Notes: generated by a model from the sequence alone, not told the origin. A stretch of DNA of 47,455 bases from an uncultured Selenomonadales bacterium (GCA_947304355.1 CAMZAX010000020.1:1-47455), one strand, 5' to 3'. Counted from the first letter of the stretch, positions 8,322-16,595 are shown. Numbers and translations: made by a program.

Positions 8322-9074
8322 TTAACCCCTGAAAATTTTGCGCAACTCGACAATCGCCTCGTAATCGGCGGTATCGGCGTGGAGCGGCGTCACGGCGACG
8401 AAACCTTGATTGGTCGCGTAAATGTCGGTGCCTTCGCCCGCGTCCAGGTCGACAATCGTCCCGCCGATTCGGAAGTAAGCGCGCCCCGCGTCGTCTGTTC
8501 GGCTCGTGAAGGCGTTAATATAGTCGCGGCAACCCAAGCGCGTGCTGACGAATTCGGGCTTGTCTGCGCGGAAAGTCTTCGGGAAGTTGACGTTGTGGAA
8601 GAACGGCTCGCTCTTGACGGATAAAATTTTTTCCAAATAGTCAACGGTCGCAGTCGCCGCCTCGCCGAAGGGAATCGCCGAATTTTTATCGCGGGACACG
8701 GCAAGCGACGGTATCGCGTGCAAGAAGCCTTCCAACGCCGCGCCCACAGTCCCGGAATACAGCACGTCGGTCGCAAGGTTCGCGCCGTCGTTTATGCCGG
8801 AAATCAGCGCGTCGAATTTTTTGTCGCTCATGCCCTCAAGGTAAATCTTGACGCAATCGGTCGGCGTGCCGTCGAAAGCCCAAGCCTCGCAGTCGGCGTT
8901 GTCGAAGCGTTTGTATTCGATTTCGCGCAGGAAAGTCAACGCGTGAGCCGTGCCGCTTTGCTGCCTGAACGGCGCGGCGATTGTGACTTCGTGACTGCGA
9001 ACTTTCAGCGCGTCGGCAAGTGCCCACAGTCCCGCGCCTTGAATCCCGTCGTCGTTCGTCAATAAAATTTTCAA
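8322..9074 (-). CDS. surE: 5'/3'-nucleotidase SurE
   Basis: Metal-dependent survival-protein phosphatase acting on nucleoside monophosphates. The TTG at 9074 is chosen because it gives the canonical N-terminus MKILLTNDDG with SD GAGGTGA 5 nt upstream. Further conserved segments are the catalytic TNDDG, APFRQQSGTAHALT, SGINDGANLATDVLYSGTVGAA, and GTPTDCV. About 250 residues, the usual size. First gene of a three-gene operon with its own promoter at 9129-9158. Confidence 0.95.
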   Translation of the reverse strand: MKILLTNDDGIQGAGLWALADALKVRSHEVTIAAPFRQQSGTAHALTFLREIEYKRFDNADCEAWAFDGTPTDCVKIYLEGMSDKKFDALISGINDGANLATDVLYSGTVGAALEGFLHAIPSLAVSRDKNSAIPFGEAATATVDYLEKILSVKSEPFFHNVNFPKTFRADKPEFVSTRLGCRDYINAFTSRTDDAGRAYFRIGGTIVDLDAGEGTDIYATNQGFVAVTPLHADTADYEAIVELRKIFRG

Positions 9075-9128
9075 AGGTATCACCTCGTGACGCTCGCAAG
9101 AGCCGTCGGTTTGTCGGTTTTGCAAAAG

Positions 9129-9158
9129 AGTATAACACAGCTTATCAAACGACAGCAA
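9129..9158 (-). promoter_or_regulatory. Sigma-70-type promoter for surE operon
   Basis: TTGCTG (complement of 9153-9158), an 18-bp spacer, and TATACT (complement of 9129-9134). The predicted start near 9122 gives a leader of about 48 nt. Confidence 0.55.
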
Positions 9159-9208
9159 CAGAAAAAGACGCCCAAAAATTTTCGGACGCCTTTGATGTTC
9201 GTTGCCGA

Positions 9209-9964
9209 TTAGAATCTGACTTCGACGCCGCGACGTTGCAGATACTCTTTGACTTGCCGAATGGTGTATTTGCCGTAGTGGAAGACCGAAGCCGCAAGCA
9301 CCGCGTCCGCCTTGCCGTCGACAAGCACGTCGTAAAAATGTTCAAGCTCGCCCGCGCCGCCCGAAGCAATGACGGGGACGTTGACCGCCTCGCTGACCGC
9401 GCGGGTAAGTTTGATGTCGTAGCCGCCCTTGGTGCCGTCGGCGTCCATGCTCGTCAAGAGGATTTCGCCCGCGCCCAACGCCACGCCGCGCTTAACCCAA
9501 TCAAGGCAATCGAGACCCGTCGGCTTGCGTCCGCCGTTTACGTAAATTTCCCAGCCGTCGCCCGAACGTTTTGCGTCGACGGCAAGCACCACGCATTGAC
9601 TGCCGAAACGTTTCGCGCCTTCGTGCAGGAGTTCGGGATTGTTGACAGCCGCGCTGTTGATTGAAATTTTGTCCGCGCCCGCCGCCAACATGACGCGCAT
9701 ATCCTCAACCGTGCGAATGCCGCCGCCGACCGTGAACGGAATGAAAACCTGCGCGGCGCAACTTTTGGCGACTTCGACCATGGTGCCGCGTCCTTCGTGC
9801 GAAGCGGTGATGTCAAGGAAAACCAATTCGTCCGCGCGTTCGGCGTCGTAGCGTTTGGCGAGTTCGACGGGATCGCCCGCGTCGCGCAGTCCGACAAAGT
9901 TCGTGCCCTTGACGACGCGACCGGCTTTAACGTCCAAGCAAGGGATAATTCGTTTCGTCAACAT
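9209..9964 (-). CDS. hisF: Imidazole glycerol phosphate synthase cyclase subunit HisF
   Basis: TIM-barrel cyclase of histidine and purine-salvage (AICAR) metabolism that uses ammonia delivered by HisH. About 251 residues from the ATG at 9964, which has GGAGG 7 nt upstream; the TTG at 9970 is too close. The catalytic aspartates are in [14 protein letters not shown] and [31 protein letters not shown] and [10 protein letters not shown] bind the phosphates. It starts 2 nt after the hisA stop. HisH and the other his genes are not in the window. Confidence 0.96.
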   Translation of the reverse strand: MLTKRIIPCLDVKAGRVVKGTNFVGLRDAGDPVELAKRYDAERADELVFLDITASHEGRGTMVEVAKSCAAQVFIPFTVGGGIRTVEDMRVMLAAGADKISINSAAVNNPELLHEGAKRFGSQCVVLAVDAKRSGDGWEIYVNGGRKPTGLDCLDWVKRGVALGAGEILLTSMDADGTKGGYDIKLTRAVSEAVNVPVIASGGAGELEHFYDVLVDGKADAVLAASVFHYGKYTIRQVKEYLQRRGVEVRF

Positions 9965-9966
9965 GT

Positions 9967-10692
9967 TCAAGCCTCCGCCAATGCAACAGCCGCCGACAAG
10001 TCAAGCGAGCCCGTGTAAATTGCTTTGCCAACAATCACGCCGACGACGCCCGACGATTCGACAGCCTTTAACGCGCGAATGTCTTCAATCGATTTGACGC
10101 CGCCCGAAGCAACGATTTGCGCGCCCGACGACTTTGCCAGCTCCGCGAAAGTTTTGGCGTTGACGCCGCTCAACATGCCGTCTTTGGAAATATCGGTGTA
10201 GATAATCGTTTTGACACCCGCCGCAACGATTTTTTTTGCAAGATCGGTCGCTGCGACGCCGCTTGACTTTTCCCAGCCGTGAATGGCGACGAAGCCGCCG
10301 CGCGCGTCAATGCCGACGACAATCTTATCGCCGAAACGTTGAACAGCCTCCGACACGAGCGCGGGATTTTCGACGGCGACACTGCCCAAAATCCCGCGAC
10401 GCACGCCGAGCGACAAAAGTTTTGCCATATCGTCAAGCGTCCTGATTCCGCCGCCGACTTCAATCGGGATTTCAACCGCGTCAAGGATTTTTTTTATGGC
10501 GTCAAGATTTTGCGGCGAACCGGCTCTTGCGCCGTCCAAGTCGACGACGTGCAGGAACTTCGCGCCGCAAGATTGCCAACGCCGTGCAGTCGCTTGCGGG
10601 TTGTCTGAATAAACCGTCTCCTTGTCGAAGTCGCCTTGAATCAGCCGCACGCATTTGCCGCCGCGCAGATCTATCGCAGGAAAAATTATCAT
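9967..10692 (-). CDS. hisA: HisA, ProFAR isomerase
   Basis: TIM-barrel isomerase of the fourth step of histidine synthesis. About 241 residues from the ATG at 10692 ([20 protein letters not shown]), with GGAGGT 6 nt upstream. The catalytic Asp8-type residue is in PAIDLRGG and the second in [18 protein letters not shown] and [10 protein letters not shown] bind phosphate. Its ATG overlaps the stop of the preceding hydrogenase maturation protease as ATGA, so translation is probably coupled to a hydrogenase gene. Confidence 0.95.
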   Translation of the reverse strand: MIIFPAIDLRGGKCVRLIQGDFDKETVYSDNPQATARRWQSCGAKFLHVVDLDGARAGSPQNLDAIKKILDAVEIPIEVGGGIRTLDDMAKLLSLGVRRGILGSVAVENPALVSEAVQRFGDKIVVGIDARGGFVAIHGWEKSSGVAATDLAKKIVAAGVKTIIYTDISKDGMLSGVNAKTFAELAKSSGAQIVASGGVKSIEDIRALKAVESSGVVGVIVGKAIYTGSLDLSAAVALAEA

Positions 10693-11180
10693 CGTGTTAC
10701 CTCCAAGCCCCATGACTTCAAAATTTCGACGGCTTTGCTTGCGAAGGTCGGCACCAACGCCGTCATTGGCGGTGTGAGTTCGACGCCCGCCTCCAAGCTG
10801 AACGGTTGCGCGCCAATCAATTCGACGCAGGGAATTTTTTTGCCCGTCAGCTCCAACATCGTCAGCACGTCTTGAATCCCGACTTCGTGCGCCGAAATTT
10901 TTTGCGCGAAGTGAGCCTTCAACTCGTCGCCGCGCAGGTGAAACGTCGTGCCGGGTTGAACGCCGCCGTCAATCGAATCGATTATCAACAGTCGCCGCGT
11001 GCCCGCCACGAAGTGCAACAGCTCCACACCGAGCGTCCCGCCGTCAATCAGCGCGACGTTTTCGGGGAAGGCGAAATTTTTTTCAAGATACTCGACGACG
11101 CGCACGCCGAAGCCTTCGTCGCTTAAAATCGTGTTGCCGACGCCGAGCACCGTGTTTTCCGACACGTAAAGACTTTCCAT
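10689..11180 (-). CDS. [NiFe]-hydrogenase maturation endopeptidase (HyaD/HupD type)
   Basis: 163 residues. This protease removes the C-terminal extension of the hydrogenase large subunit once nickel is inserted. Family signatures are LGVGNTILSDEGFGVRVVEYL with the metal-binding Glu/Asp, IDGGTLG, LLIIDSIDGG with the second aspartate, and the histidine in SAHEVGIQDVL. Its start overlaps the hypB stop by one base (TGATG) and its stop overlaps the hisA start (ATGA). The likely target is the large subunit encoded at 13437-15338. Confidence 0.92.
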   Translation of the reverse strand: MESLYVSENTVLGVGNTILSDEGFGVRVVEYLEKNFAFPENVALIDGGTLGVELLHFVAGTRRLLIIDSIDGGVQPGTTFHLRGDELKAHFAQKISAHEVGIQDVLTMLELTGKKIPCVELIGAQPFSLEAGVELTPPMTALVPTFASKAVEILKSWGLEVTR

Positions 11181-11827
11181 CAGCGAGCCGTCCTTTCAAG
11201 CAACCAAGCCGTCCACGCGTCGAGCCCCGCGCCGTTCGTGCAGGACGTTTCAAAAATTTTTATCGTCGGATGAAGTGTCGTCAAGTCTTCGCGCGCGGCG
11301 GGAAGGTTGAAGTTCGTGAACGGCAGCAGATCGATTTTGTTAAGCACGGTCGCCGCCGACTCCTTAAAGATGAGCGGGTACTTGAGCGGCTTGTCGTCAC
11401 CTTCGGTTATCGACAGGACGACCGCCTTGAAGTTTTCGCCGATGTCGAATTCGGCGGGGCAAACCAAGTTGCCGACATTCTCGACGATAAGCAAATCCGT
11501 CGCGGGCAAGTCAAGGGAAGCGCACACCTTTTGAATCATTGGCGCGTCCAGGTGACAGCCGCCCGCCGTGTTGATTTGAATCACGTCGACGCCGGCGCGT
11601 TCGATTCGTTCGGCGTCCTTTGCGGTGAACAAGTCGCCCTCAATCACGGCGATTTTAATTTTGTCGGCGAGGCGCGTCAAAGTCTGTTCAAGGAGCGTGG
11701 TCTTGCCCGAACCCGGCGAGCCCATCAAGTTCATGACGACGACGCCGCGAGCCGCAAACAGCTTGCGATTCTGCGCGGCAATCTCGTCGTTCGCGCCCAA
11801 AATATTTTTCATCAGCTTAATTTCCAA
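11180..11827 (-). CDS. hypB: Hydrogenase nickel incorporation GTPase HypB
   Basis: SIMIBI-class GTPase that delivers nickel to the hydrogenase large subunit together with HypA. The P-loop is GSPGSGKTTLL; the zinc/nickel Cys-His pair is in GGCHLDAPMI; NKIDLL recognises guanine. There is no N-terminal histidine-rich stretch. The start is uncertain. TTG at 11827 restores the usual family N-terminus (MEIKLMKNILGANDEIA), while ATG at 11812 and GTG at 11836 (overlapping the hypA stop) are alternatives. None has a strong SD, so coupling to hypA translation is likely. Confidence 0.93.
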   Translation of the reverse strand: MEIKLMKNILGANDEIAAQNRKLFAARGVVVMNLMGSPGSGKTTLLEQTLTRLADKIKIAVIEGDLFTAKDAERIERAGVDVIQINTAGGCHLDAPMIQKVCASLDLPATDLLIVENVGNLVCPAEFDIGENFKAVVLSITEGDDKPLKYPLIFKESAATVLNKIDLLPFTNFNLPAAREDLTTLHPTIKIFETSCTNGAGLDAWTAWLLERTAR

Positions 11828-11832
11828 AAGAA

Positions 11833-12171
11833 TCACTCGCAATCAATGAAGTCGACCAAAAGTTCGCGCCCGCTCCGCAGAATCAAGACGCCGTCGCATT
11901 CCGGGCAAAAAAAATTGTACCGTTCAAGCGTGAAGACTTTGCCGCACTTATTGCACGCCGCGCAGATTGGCACACGCTTAATCACAAGCTCTGCGTCTTC
12001 GGCGGGCGTGTTTTTTTTCAGCACGTCGAAAGCCAACGTCAACGCCTCGACTTCGACACCCGCCATTTCGCCGAGCGTCAAGCCGACCTTGAAAACTTTC
12101 GCCGCGTGATTTTGTTCGGCGGCGTCCAGCGCGATGTTCAAGATGTTTTCGGCAAGCGTCGCCTCGTGCAA
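11833..12171 (-). CDS. hypA: Hydrogenase maturation nickel metallochaperone HypA
   Basis: About 112 residues. A TTG start at 12171 gives MHEATLAENIL, with the nickel-binding His2 expected of HypA; GGGAG lies 8 nt upstream. A GTG at 12180 is also in frame, but it would add three residues before the His. The zinc site is two CX2C pairs (CNKC and CPEC), separated by GKVFTLERYNFF. The protein passes nickel to HypB and the large subunit. First of the coupled run hypA-hypB-protease-hisA-hisF. A three-hairpin repeat lies just upstream. Confidence 0.92.
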   Translation of the reverse strand: MHEATLAENILNIALDAAEQNHAAKVFKVGLTLGEMAGVEVEALTLAFDVLKKNTPAEDAELVIKRVPICAACNKCGKVFTLERYNFFCPECDGVLILRSGRELLVDFIDCE

Positions 12172-12205
12172 AGCAGTCACTCCCAAAAAATAAAACGAAT
12201 TTTGA

Positions 12206-12330
12206 GGGCGCGCATGGACGCGCGCCCCTGCCGCGTCAGCAACAGGATGTTGCGTGCGGCGACGCCCCTGCGAGGTGCCTTTTCTTTCGCTTCCTTTCTT
12301 TGGGCAAGCAAAGAAAGGAAGAACAAAAAG
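12206..12330 (+). repeat. Three-hairpin dispersed element, copy 1
   Basis: Hairpin A: GGGCGCGC (12206-12213), ATGGAC loop, GCGCGCCC. Hairpin B: GCCGC (12230-12234) ... GCGGC (12256-12260), with inner GCAAC/GTTGC. Hairpin C: a 13-bp perfect purine/pyrimidine palindrome, CTTCCTTTCTTTG (12290-12302) and CAAAGAAAGGAAG (12309-12321), with loop GGCAAG. The same A-B-C order occurs inverted at 19898-20005. It lies 35 bp upstream of hypA. No gene is seen inside. Confidence 0.85.
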
Positions 12331-12365
12331 ATTCTTTGAACCCTTGATTGCGACGGAAGAAAGGG

Positions 12366-12509
12366 AAAAAATTTCAGCCGCCAACGCAGAAACCTGACCT
12401 CAATTCCGAAGCTGCGCTACAATAACCTCGCGTTGCTGCGTATGCCCTGGCGCGATTGTCAGTACAGTTAGTGTTCGGCGAAACCAAGTCTCTGCGTTCA
12501 CGGCTGAAA
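12366..12509 (-). ncRNA. Candidate structured RNA closed by a 19-nt stem and U-tract
   Basis: On the - strand the 5' arm (complement of 12491-12509) and 3' arm (complement of 12372-12390) pair over 17 of 19 positions and are followed directly by T6. Inside, further pairs (GACTTGG/TCAGGTT, CCGAA/TTCGG, ACAAT/ATTGT, CGCG/CGCG) give a rod-like fold of about 138 nt. It begins 30 nt downstream of tRNA-Ser, so it could be a read-through RNA, an unusual terminator, or a MITE-like inverted repeat. It contains GGTCAGG but not the full SRP RNA motif, and I could not assign a known class. No ORF is supported here. Confidence 0.45.
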
Positions 12510-12538
12510 CTTTATATTCAATATGTCGATTGCTTTTC

Positions 12539-12630
12539 TGGCGGAGAGTGAGGGATTTGAACCCTCGGTGCGCTATCAACGCAACACACGATTTCCAGTC
12601 GTGCTCCTTAAGCCGCTCGGACAACTCTCC
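12539..12630 (-). tRNA. tRNA-Ser (anticodon GGA)
   Basis: Acceptor stem GGAGAGT/ACTCTCC with discriminator G and an encoded CCA (complement of 12539-12541). The anticodon loop is CTGGAAA. A long variable arm (TGTTGCGTTGATAGCGCA) is typical of type II tRNA, and the T-arm reads GGGTTCAAATCCC. 92 nt including CCA. Its own consensus promoter lies just upstream. Confidence 0.96.
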
Positions 12631-12645
12631 GCAACAACTTCGCGC

Positions 12646-12674
12646 AGTTTACCATTCGCGTCCGCCGCTGTCAA
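12646..12674 (-). promoter_or_regulatory. Strong promoter for tRNA-Ser
   Basis: TTGACA (complement of 12669-12674), a 17-bp spacer, and TAAACT (complement of 12646-12651). The predicted start is about 9 nt before the tRNA 5' end. Confidence 0.85.
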
Positions 12675-12683
12675 GGATTCTGC

Positions 12684-12710
12684 AAAAAAAATCCCCGCCG
12701 CGTGACGGGG
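12684..12710 (-). terminator. Intrinsic terminator of the hydrogenase structural operon
   Basis: On the - strand CCCCGTC, an ACGC loop, and GGCGGGG (stem complement of 12693-12710), followed by ATTTTTTTT. It ends the small subunit / large subunit / cytochrome b transcript before the tRNA-Ser promoter. Confidence 0.9.
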
Positions 12711-12731
12711 AAAAATTTTCGTCGTATATGT

Positions 12732-13430
12732 TTAATCGAGTTCGTTGGCGTCTTTGGGCGTGTGAGCCAAAATCTTTTTGCCGGAGAACATGCTTGAAAC
12801 TTCGCTTTCGCCTTCCATGAACTCGGCGCGAATGACCATGTACAAATGCCCGATAGCGAACAGGATTATGAACCAGGCAACGTAGTGGTGAATGTAATGC
12901 GACATCATTTCGCTGCCGACGAGGACGTTGACCCAGCCGAACAACATGCCGCCCGTCGACGACGGATTTGTCATGAAGTACATTGCGAAGCCCGTAAGAA
13001 TTTCAATCGCCAGCAAAACATACAACGCCGCGTATGAGCCGCGAGCCAACGGGTTGCGCAGGAACGACGCGTGATGCGGTTTCAACAGCATGTAATGAAG
13101 CGCAACGTCGACGGTCTCTTCGTAAAAGTGACCTTCCCAGACGCGCGGGAACAGACGGTCGCCTTTGTTGATTATGAAGCCGTACACGCGCAGAATCAAC
13201 GACGCGCACAGAATAAACGCCGACGTAAAGTGAATGTCGCGCACCAAATCCATTGACGTTATCGAGAAAACCGGCTCGGTTATCGCCACGTTCATGGGCT
13301 TAGTTATCAGCAAGCCCGTCGCGAACAGTATCACGATTTGCGACGCCATAATCCAATGGAAAATGCGCAGGAACGGGCTGAAAATGTAATACTCCTTGCG
13401 GTTGACTTCCTTGACAGATTTAATAGCCAC
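12732..13430 (-). CDS. [NiFe]-hydrogenase b-type cytochrome subunit (HyaC/HupC)
   Basis: 232 residues with four or more hydrophobic segments. The integral-membrane diheme cytochrome b anchors the hydrogenase and passes electrons to the quinone pool. Histidines that could bind heme are in FHWIMASQ, DIHFTSAF, and SHYIHHYVAWF with GHLYMV. The GTG start at 13430 has GGAGG 9 nt upstream. That SD overlaps the large-subunit stop codon, and the gap is 6 nt. A terminator follows. Confidence 0.92.
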   Translation of the reverse strand: MAIKSVKEVNRKEYYIFSPFLRIFHWIMASQIVILFATGLLITKPMNVAITEPVFSITSMDLVRDIHFTSAFILCASLILRVYGFIINKGDRLFPRVWEGHFYEETVDVALHYMLLKPHHASFLRNPLARGSYAALYVLLAIEILTGFAMYFMTNPSSTGGMLFGWVNVLVGSEMMSHYIHHYVAWFIILFAIGHLYMVIRAEFMEGESEVSSMFSGKKILAHTPKDANELD

Positions 13431-13436
13431 AGTCGC

Positions 13437-15338
13437 TCACCTCCCGTAGGGGTCGGTCGAAATTATGTTAATCTCCTCACCCTTGGCGTTGTACATGTGC
13501 GTCGCGCAAGCCATGCACGGATCGAACGAACGGACAACCTTTGCAATCTCAAGCGGCTTGTCGGGAACGGCAACGTGCGTCGTCATCATTGCCTGTTCGT
13601 ATGCGCCGTGACCTGCTTGGTCGTCGCGCGGGCAGGCGTTCCACGTCGTCGGGACAATGCATTGATAGTTGCTTGTCTTGCCGTCCTTAATGCAAACCCA
13701 ATGACTCAACGCGCCGCGCGGAGCCTCATACAAGCCGACGCCCATGCATTCGGGTGCCCACGTTTCGGGGAACCATTTTTCGTTGTTCATGGTAGCGGTG
13801 TCGCCCGATTTGATGTTGGCAATGAGCTTGTCGAAGAAAAATTTATTGACTTCGGCGGCAAGTTGCGCGTCGAGGCAACGGCAAGCGGTGCGTCCGAGCA
13901 TGGTAGGCATCCAGACTTCGGCGGACACACCCAACACGCCCGAAACCGCTTCAATCTGTTTAAGCATGAGTTGTTCAGCCCAAGTCGGGTCGTGGAGCAA
14001 ACCTTTGGCGGCTTTGGTGTAGATGATAATGTAATGCGCGAGCGGCCCCACTTCACAGAGCTTGCCTTTCCACTTCGGCGTTTTGAGCCAGGAATATTTG
14101 CCCGCCTCGTTGAGCGTTTCCCACATGGTCGGCGTGCCGGTCTTCGGGCCGGTGTATTTGTCTTTGGTGACGCCCTGCCACGGGTGCAAGTCCTTCGCGC
14201 CGCCGTCGGGGTATTCGTACCACGCGTGTTCGACGCCCTCGGTGAAGTCGTCGGGAGCCTTCAAGTCTTCGGGTTTGACTTCAAAGAAACGCGCGTTGGC
14301 GAGCCCCTTGCCGAAATCTTCGACGACGCCGTTTGAGCGGACAAGCAGATTGTCGAAGTAGCCGCCGCCGTTTGATGTGCCCTTGTAGCCCGTGAGCGGA
14401 TAATCGCCGAACGCAAGCACGCGAGTCTTCGACAAGCCGCCGCCGTCGACGCGTCCCGCCTTCGCGTAAATGACGCCGATTGCAACCAAGTCGGGCAGAT
14501 AGTAGTTGTTCACGAGGTCGCGAGCCATGTTGATTGCTCTGTCGACGATTGCCAAGCGTGCGGTGTTAATCGGCGCGTTGCCGTCTGTCATTGAAATGGA
14601 ACAGGGCATACCGCCAACTGCGTAGTGCGGGTGCGGATTCTTGCCGCCGAAAATGACGTGCGGCGTGATAATTTCGCGTTGCTTGTCGAGCATTTCAAGA
14701 TAGTGCGCCACAGCCATGAGATGAACTTCGGGCGGCAACAGCTTGTAATCGGGATGATCCCACCATTGCGCGGCGAAGATGCCCAACTGCCCGCTTGCGA
14801 CGATTGCTTGAACTTTTGCCTTGATTGCGGCGAAATATTGCGGCGTGGCGGCGGGGAAGTCGTGCGGATAAGCCTCGGTCGCCACTTCGTCGGGAACTTT
14901 CAAGTTGAGCCTGTAAGCGTTAAGCACCGCCGTTTGAAGTTCGGCAGTCTTCGCGGGGTCGGCGGCGAGTGCTTCGACGGGACTTACCCAATCGAGCGCG
15001 TGCAGATGATAGAAATGAATCAAGTGGTCTTGCACAGTCAACGTCGCCGCCATGATGTTGCGGATATAGTTGGCGTTGTTCGGAATTGAAATGCCCAATG
15101 CGTCTTCGACGGCGCGGACGGAGGCGAGCGCGTGAGCCGTGGTGCAGACGCCGCAAATGCGTTGGATGTAAGCCCAAGCGTCGCGCGGGTCGCGGTCTCT
15201 CAAAATCAGTTCCAAGCCGCGCCAAGCCGTGCCGCTTGAAATTGCGTCAGTGACGGTGCCGGTTGTCTCGTCGACGGTTATCTCAACGCGCAAGTGCCCT
15301 TCAATTCGCGTGATAGGGTCTACTACAACGTGTTGCAT
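13437..15338 (-). CDS. [NiFe]-hydrogenase large subunit (HyaB/HupL type)
   Basis: 633 residues. The bimetallic NiFe centre is held by two CX2C motifs, RICGVCTTAH (Cys at about 62 and 65) and the C-terminal DPCMACATH. The 19 residues after that histidine are the expected C-terminal extension, removed by the protease encoded at 10689-11180. The N-terminus DPITRIEGHLRVEI is typical of group 1 membrane-bound uptake enzymes, which oxidise H2. ATG with SD AGGGAGA. Maturation factors HypA, HypB and HypF are in the window; HypC, HypD and HypE are not. Confidence 0.97.
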   Translation of the reverse strand: MQHVVVDPITRIEGHLRVEITVDETTGTVTDAISSGTAWRGLELILRDRDPRDAWAYIQRICGVCTTAHALASVRAVEDALGISIPNNANYIRNIMAATLTVQDHLIHFYHLHALDWVSPVEALAADPAKTAELQTAVLNAYRLNLKVPDEVATEAYPHDFPAATPQYFAAIKAKVQAIVASGQLGIFAAQWWDHPDYKLLPPEVHLMAVAHYLEMLDKQREIITPHVIFGGKNPHPHYAVGGMPCSISMTDGNAPINTARLAIVDRAINMARDLVNNYYLPDLVAIGVIYAKAGRVDGGGLSKTRVLAFGDYPLTGYKGTSNGGGYFDNLLVRSNGVVEDFGKGLANARFFEVKPEDLKAPDDFTEGVEHAWYEYPDGGAKDLHPWQGVTKDKYTGPKTGTPTMWETLNEAGKYSWLKTPKWKGKLCEVGPLAHYIIIYTKAAKGLLHDPTWAEQLMLKQIEAVSGVLGVSAEVWMPTMLGRTACRCLDAQLAAEVNKFFFDKLIANIKSGDTATMNNEKWFPETWAPECMGVGLYEAPRGALSHWVCIKDGKTSNYQCIVPTTWNACPRDDQAGHGAYEQAMMTTHVAVPDKPLEIAKVVRSFDPCMACATHMYNAKGEEINIISTDPYGR

Positions 15339-15366
15339 AGAAAAATCTCCCTTCGGTCGATTTTTA

Positions 15367-15438
15367 GGGGCAAGGGGTCAGGGACAAAGGATTTGATTTT
15401 AAACTTGTTCCTTGTTCCTTCTTCCTTGTTCCTTATCA
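15367..15438. repeat. Two opposed heptamer arrays between hydrogenase subunit genes
   Basis: GGGGCAA, GGGGTCA, GGGACAA at 15367-15387, then CTTGTTC, CTTGTTC, CTTCTTC, CTTGTTC, CTTATCA at 15404-15438. The second family is nearly the reverse complement of the first, so the mRNA could fold between the small- and large-subunit genes. The last unit supplies the small-subunit stop codon. Confidence 0.85.
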
Positions 15439-16518
15439 CTCGTGATGATCTTCGTCAATCAGATTTTCGCGACTGTTGCGCTGAACGACACTGGCCACGG
15501 CGTGACCGACAACACCTGCCGCAGTCAAGACGCCCAGAGCCGTGCCGATTTTGTCAGCGTCGCCGATTTTGCCGTATTGCGGCAGACGACTCGTGAACGG
15601 GTCTTCGTCCCAGAAGTTGGAATTTGAACAACCAATACACGGCGCGCCCGATTGAATCGGATAGCTCATGCCCTGCCACCAACGCAAATTGCCGCACGAG
15701 TTGTAAGTTTCCGGACCGCGACAGCCGAGCTTGTAAAGACACCAGCCCGCCTTTGCGCCGGCGTCGTCGAAAGTTTCCGCGAACATGCCCGCGTCGAAGA
15801 ACGGACGGCGATAACACGTGTCGTGAATTCTGTTGCCGTAGAATTGTTTAGGACGACCGTCGCCGTCAACGGGCGGAATCGTGCCGAAAAGCGCGACGTG
15901 CATGACGACACCCGTCATGACTTCGGGGATTGGCGGACAGCCGGGGACTTTGACGACGGATTTGCCGCCGACGAAACGTTCAATGCCCGCCGAGCCCGTG
16001 GGGTTAGGTTTGGCAGCTTGAATGCCGCCGTAAGCCGAGCACGAGCCGTAAGCGATAATCGCCGCCGCGCCCGCCGCCGCCTTTTTGAGCAGGTGCGTGA
16101 ATGTGTGACCGCCCGACATGCAATAGACGCCGCTGTCTTTGGTTGCAATCGCGCCTTCGACGCAAAGAATATATTGCCCGTTGTATTTGGCAATGGTCTC
16201 GTCAAGGTGCGCCTCGAACGGTGCGCCGCAAGCCGCGCTAAGCAAATGGTCATACTCCAAGGCGATTGACGACAGCACGACATCCGAAGCCAGCGGCGCG
16301 CCCGAACGGATAAACGATTCGTCGCAACCGGTGCACTCGTGCCCGTGAATCCAGATAACGACAGGCAACGGTTTATTTTCCGCCGCCTCCACGACTTTCG
16401 AGAACATATCGGTGCTGAAACCCATGAGCGAAGTCAGCGCGACGCAACCTTTCAAGAAGCTCCGACGACTTAAGCCGCGCCGCAGATATGCCTCCCATAA
16501 ACTCTCCCTTTTTTCCAA
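15436..16518 (-). CDS. [NiFe]-hydrogenase small subunit (HyaA/HupS type)
   Basis: About 360 residues from the TTG at 16518, chosen for SD AAGGAGG 8 nt upstream; further upstream codons run into a repeat array. The twin-arginine signal LSRRSFLKGC directs folded export with the large subunit. Iron-sulfur cysteines appear in HECTGCDESF, YGSCSAYGG, VPGCPPIPE, DTCYRR, LGCRGPETYNSC and PCIGCSNSNFWD, giving proximal, medial and distal clusters. A C-terminal hydrophobic segment (GVLTAAGVVGHAVASVV) should anchor it in the membrane beside the cytochrome b. First gene of the structural operon. Confidence 0.96.
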   Translation of the reverse strand: MEKRESLWEAYLRRGLSRRSFLKGCVALTSLMGFSTDMFSKVVEAAENKPLPVVIWIHGHECTGCDESFIRSGAPLASDVVLSSIALEYDHLLSAACGAPFEAHLDETIAKYNGQYILCVEGAIATKDSGVYCMSGGHTFTHLLKKAAAGAAAIIAYGSCSAYGGIQAAKPNPTGSAGIERFVGGKSVVKVPGCPPIPEVMTGVVMHVALFGTIPPVDGDGRPKQFYGNRIHDTCYRRPFFDAGMFAETFDDAGAKAGWCLYKLGCRGPETYNSCGNLRWWQGMSYPIQSGAPCIGCSNSNFWDEDPFTSRLPQYGKIGDADKIGTALGVLTAAGVVGHAVASVVQRNSRENLIDEDHHE

Positions 16519-16539
16519 TTTCCGCCCCTCCTTAACTGC

Positions 16540-16567
16540 AATGCGTAATGCGTAATGCGCAATGCGG
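16540..16567 (-). repeat. AATGCGN heptamer array in the hydrogenase leader
   Basis: Four units on the + strand (AATGCGT, AATGCGT, AATGCGC, AATGCGG), about 7 bp upstream of the small-subunit SD. The same family is inserted inside miaB and hypF. Here it would be transcribed in the 5' untranslated region. Confidence 0.9.
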
Positions 16568-16586
16568 AATAAATGAGTTCCAAAAA

Positions 16587-16595
16587 ATTTTATCA
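16587..16595 (-). promoter_or_regulatory. Extended -10 element for the hydrogenase operon
   Basis: TGATAAAAT on the - strand, with TAAAAT the complement of 16587-16592 and a poor -35 (TATTCA at 17 bp). A start near 16580 would put the heptamer array in the leader. No obvious activator site was recognised. Confidence 0.4.

Noticed and set aside
12396-12402. GGTCAGG on the - strand as part of an SRP (4.5S/6S-scRNA) RNA
   Set aside because: The following GGAAGCAGC-type loop of SRP RNA is absent, so the motif alone is not diagnostic.
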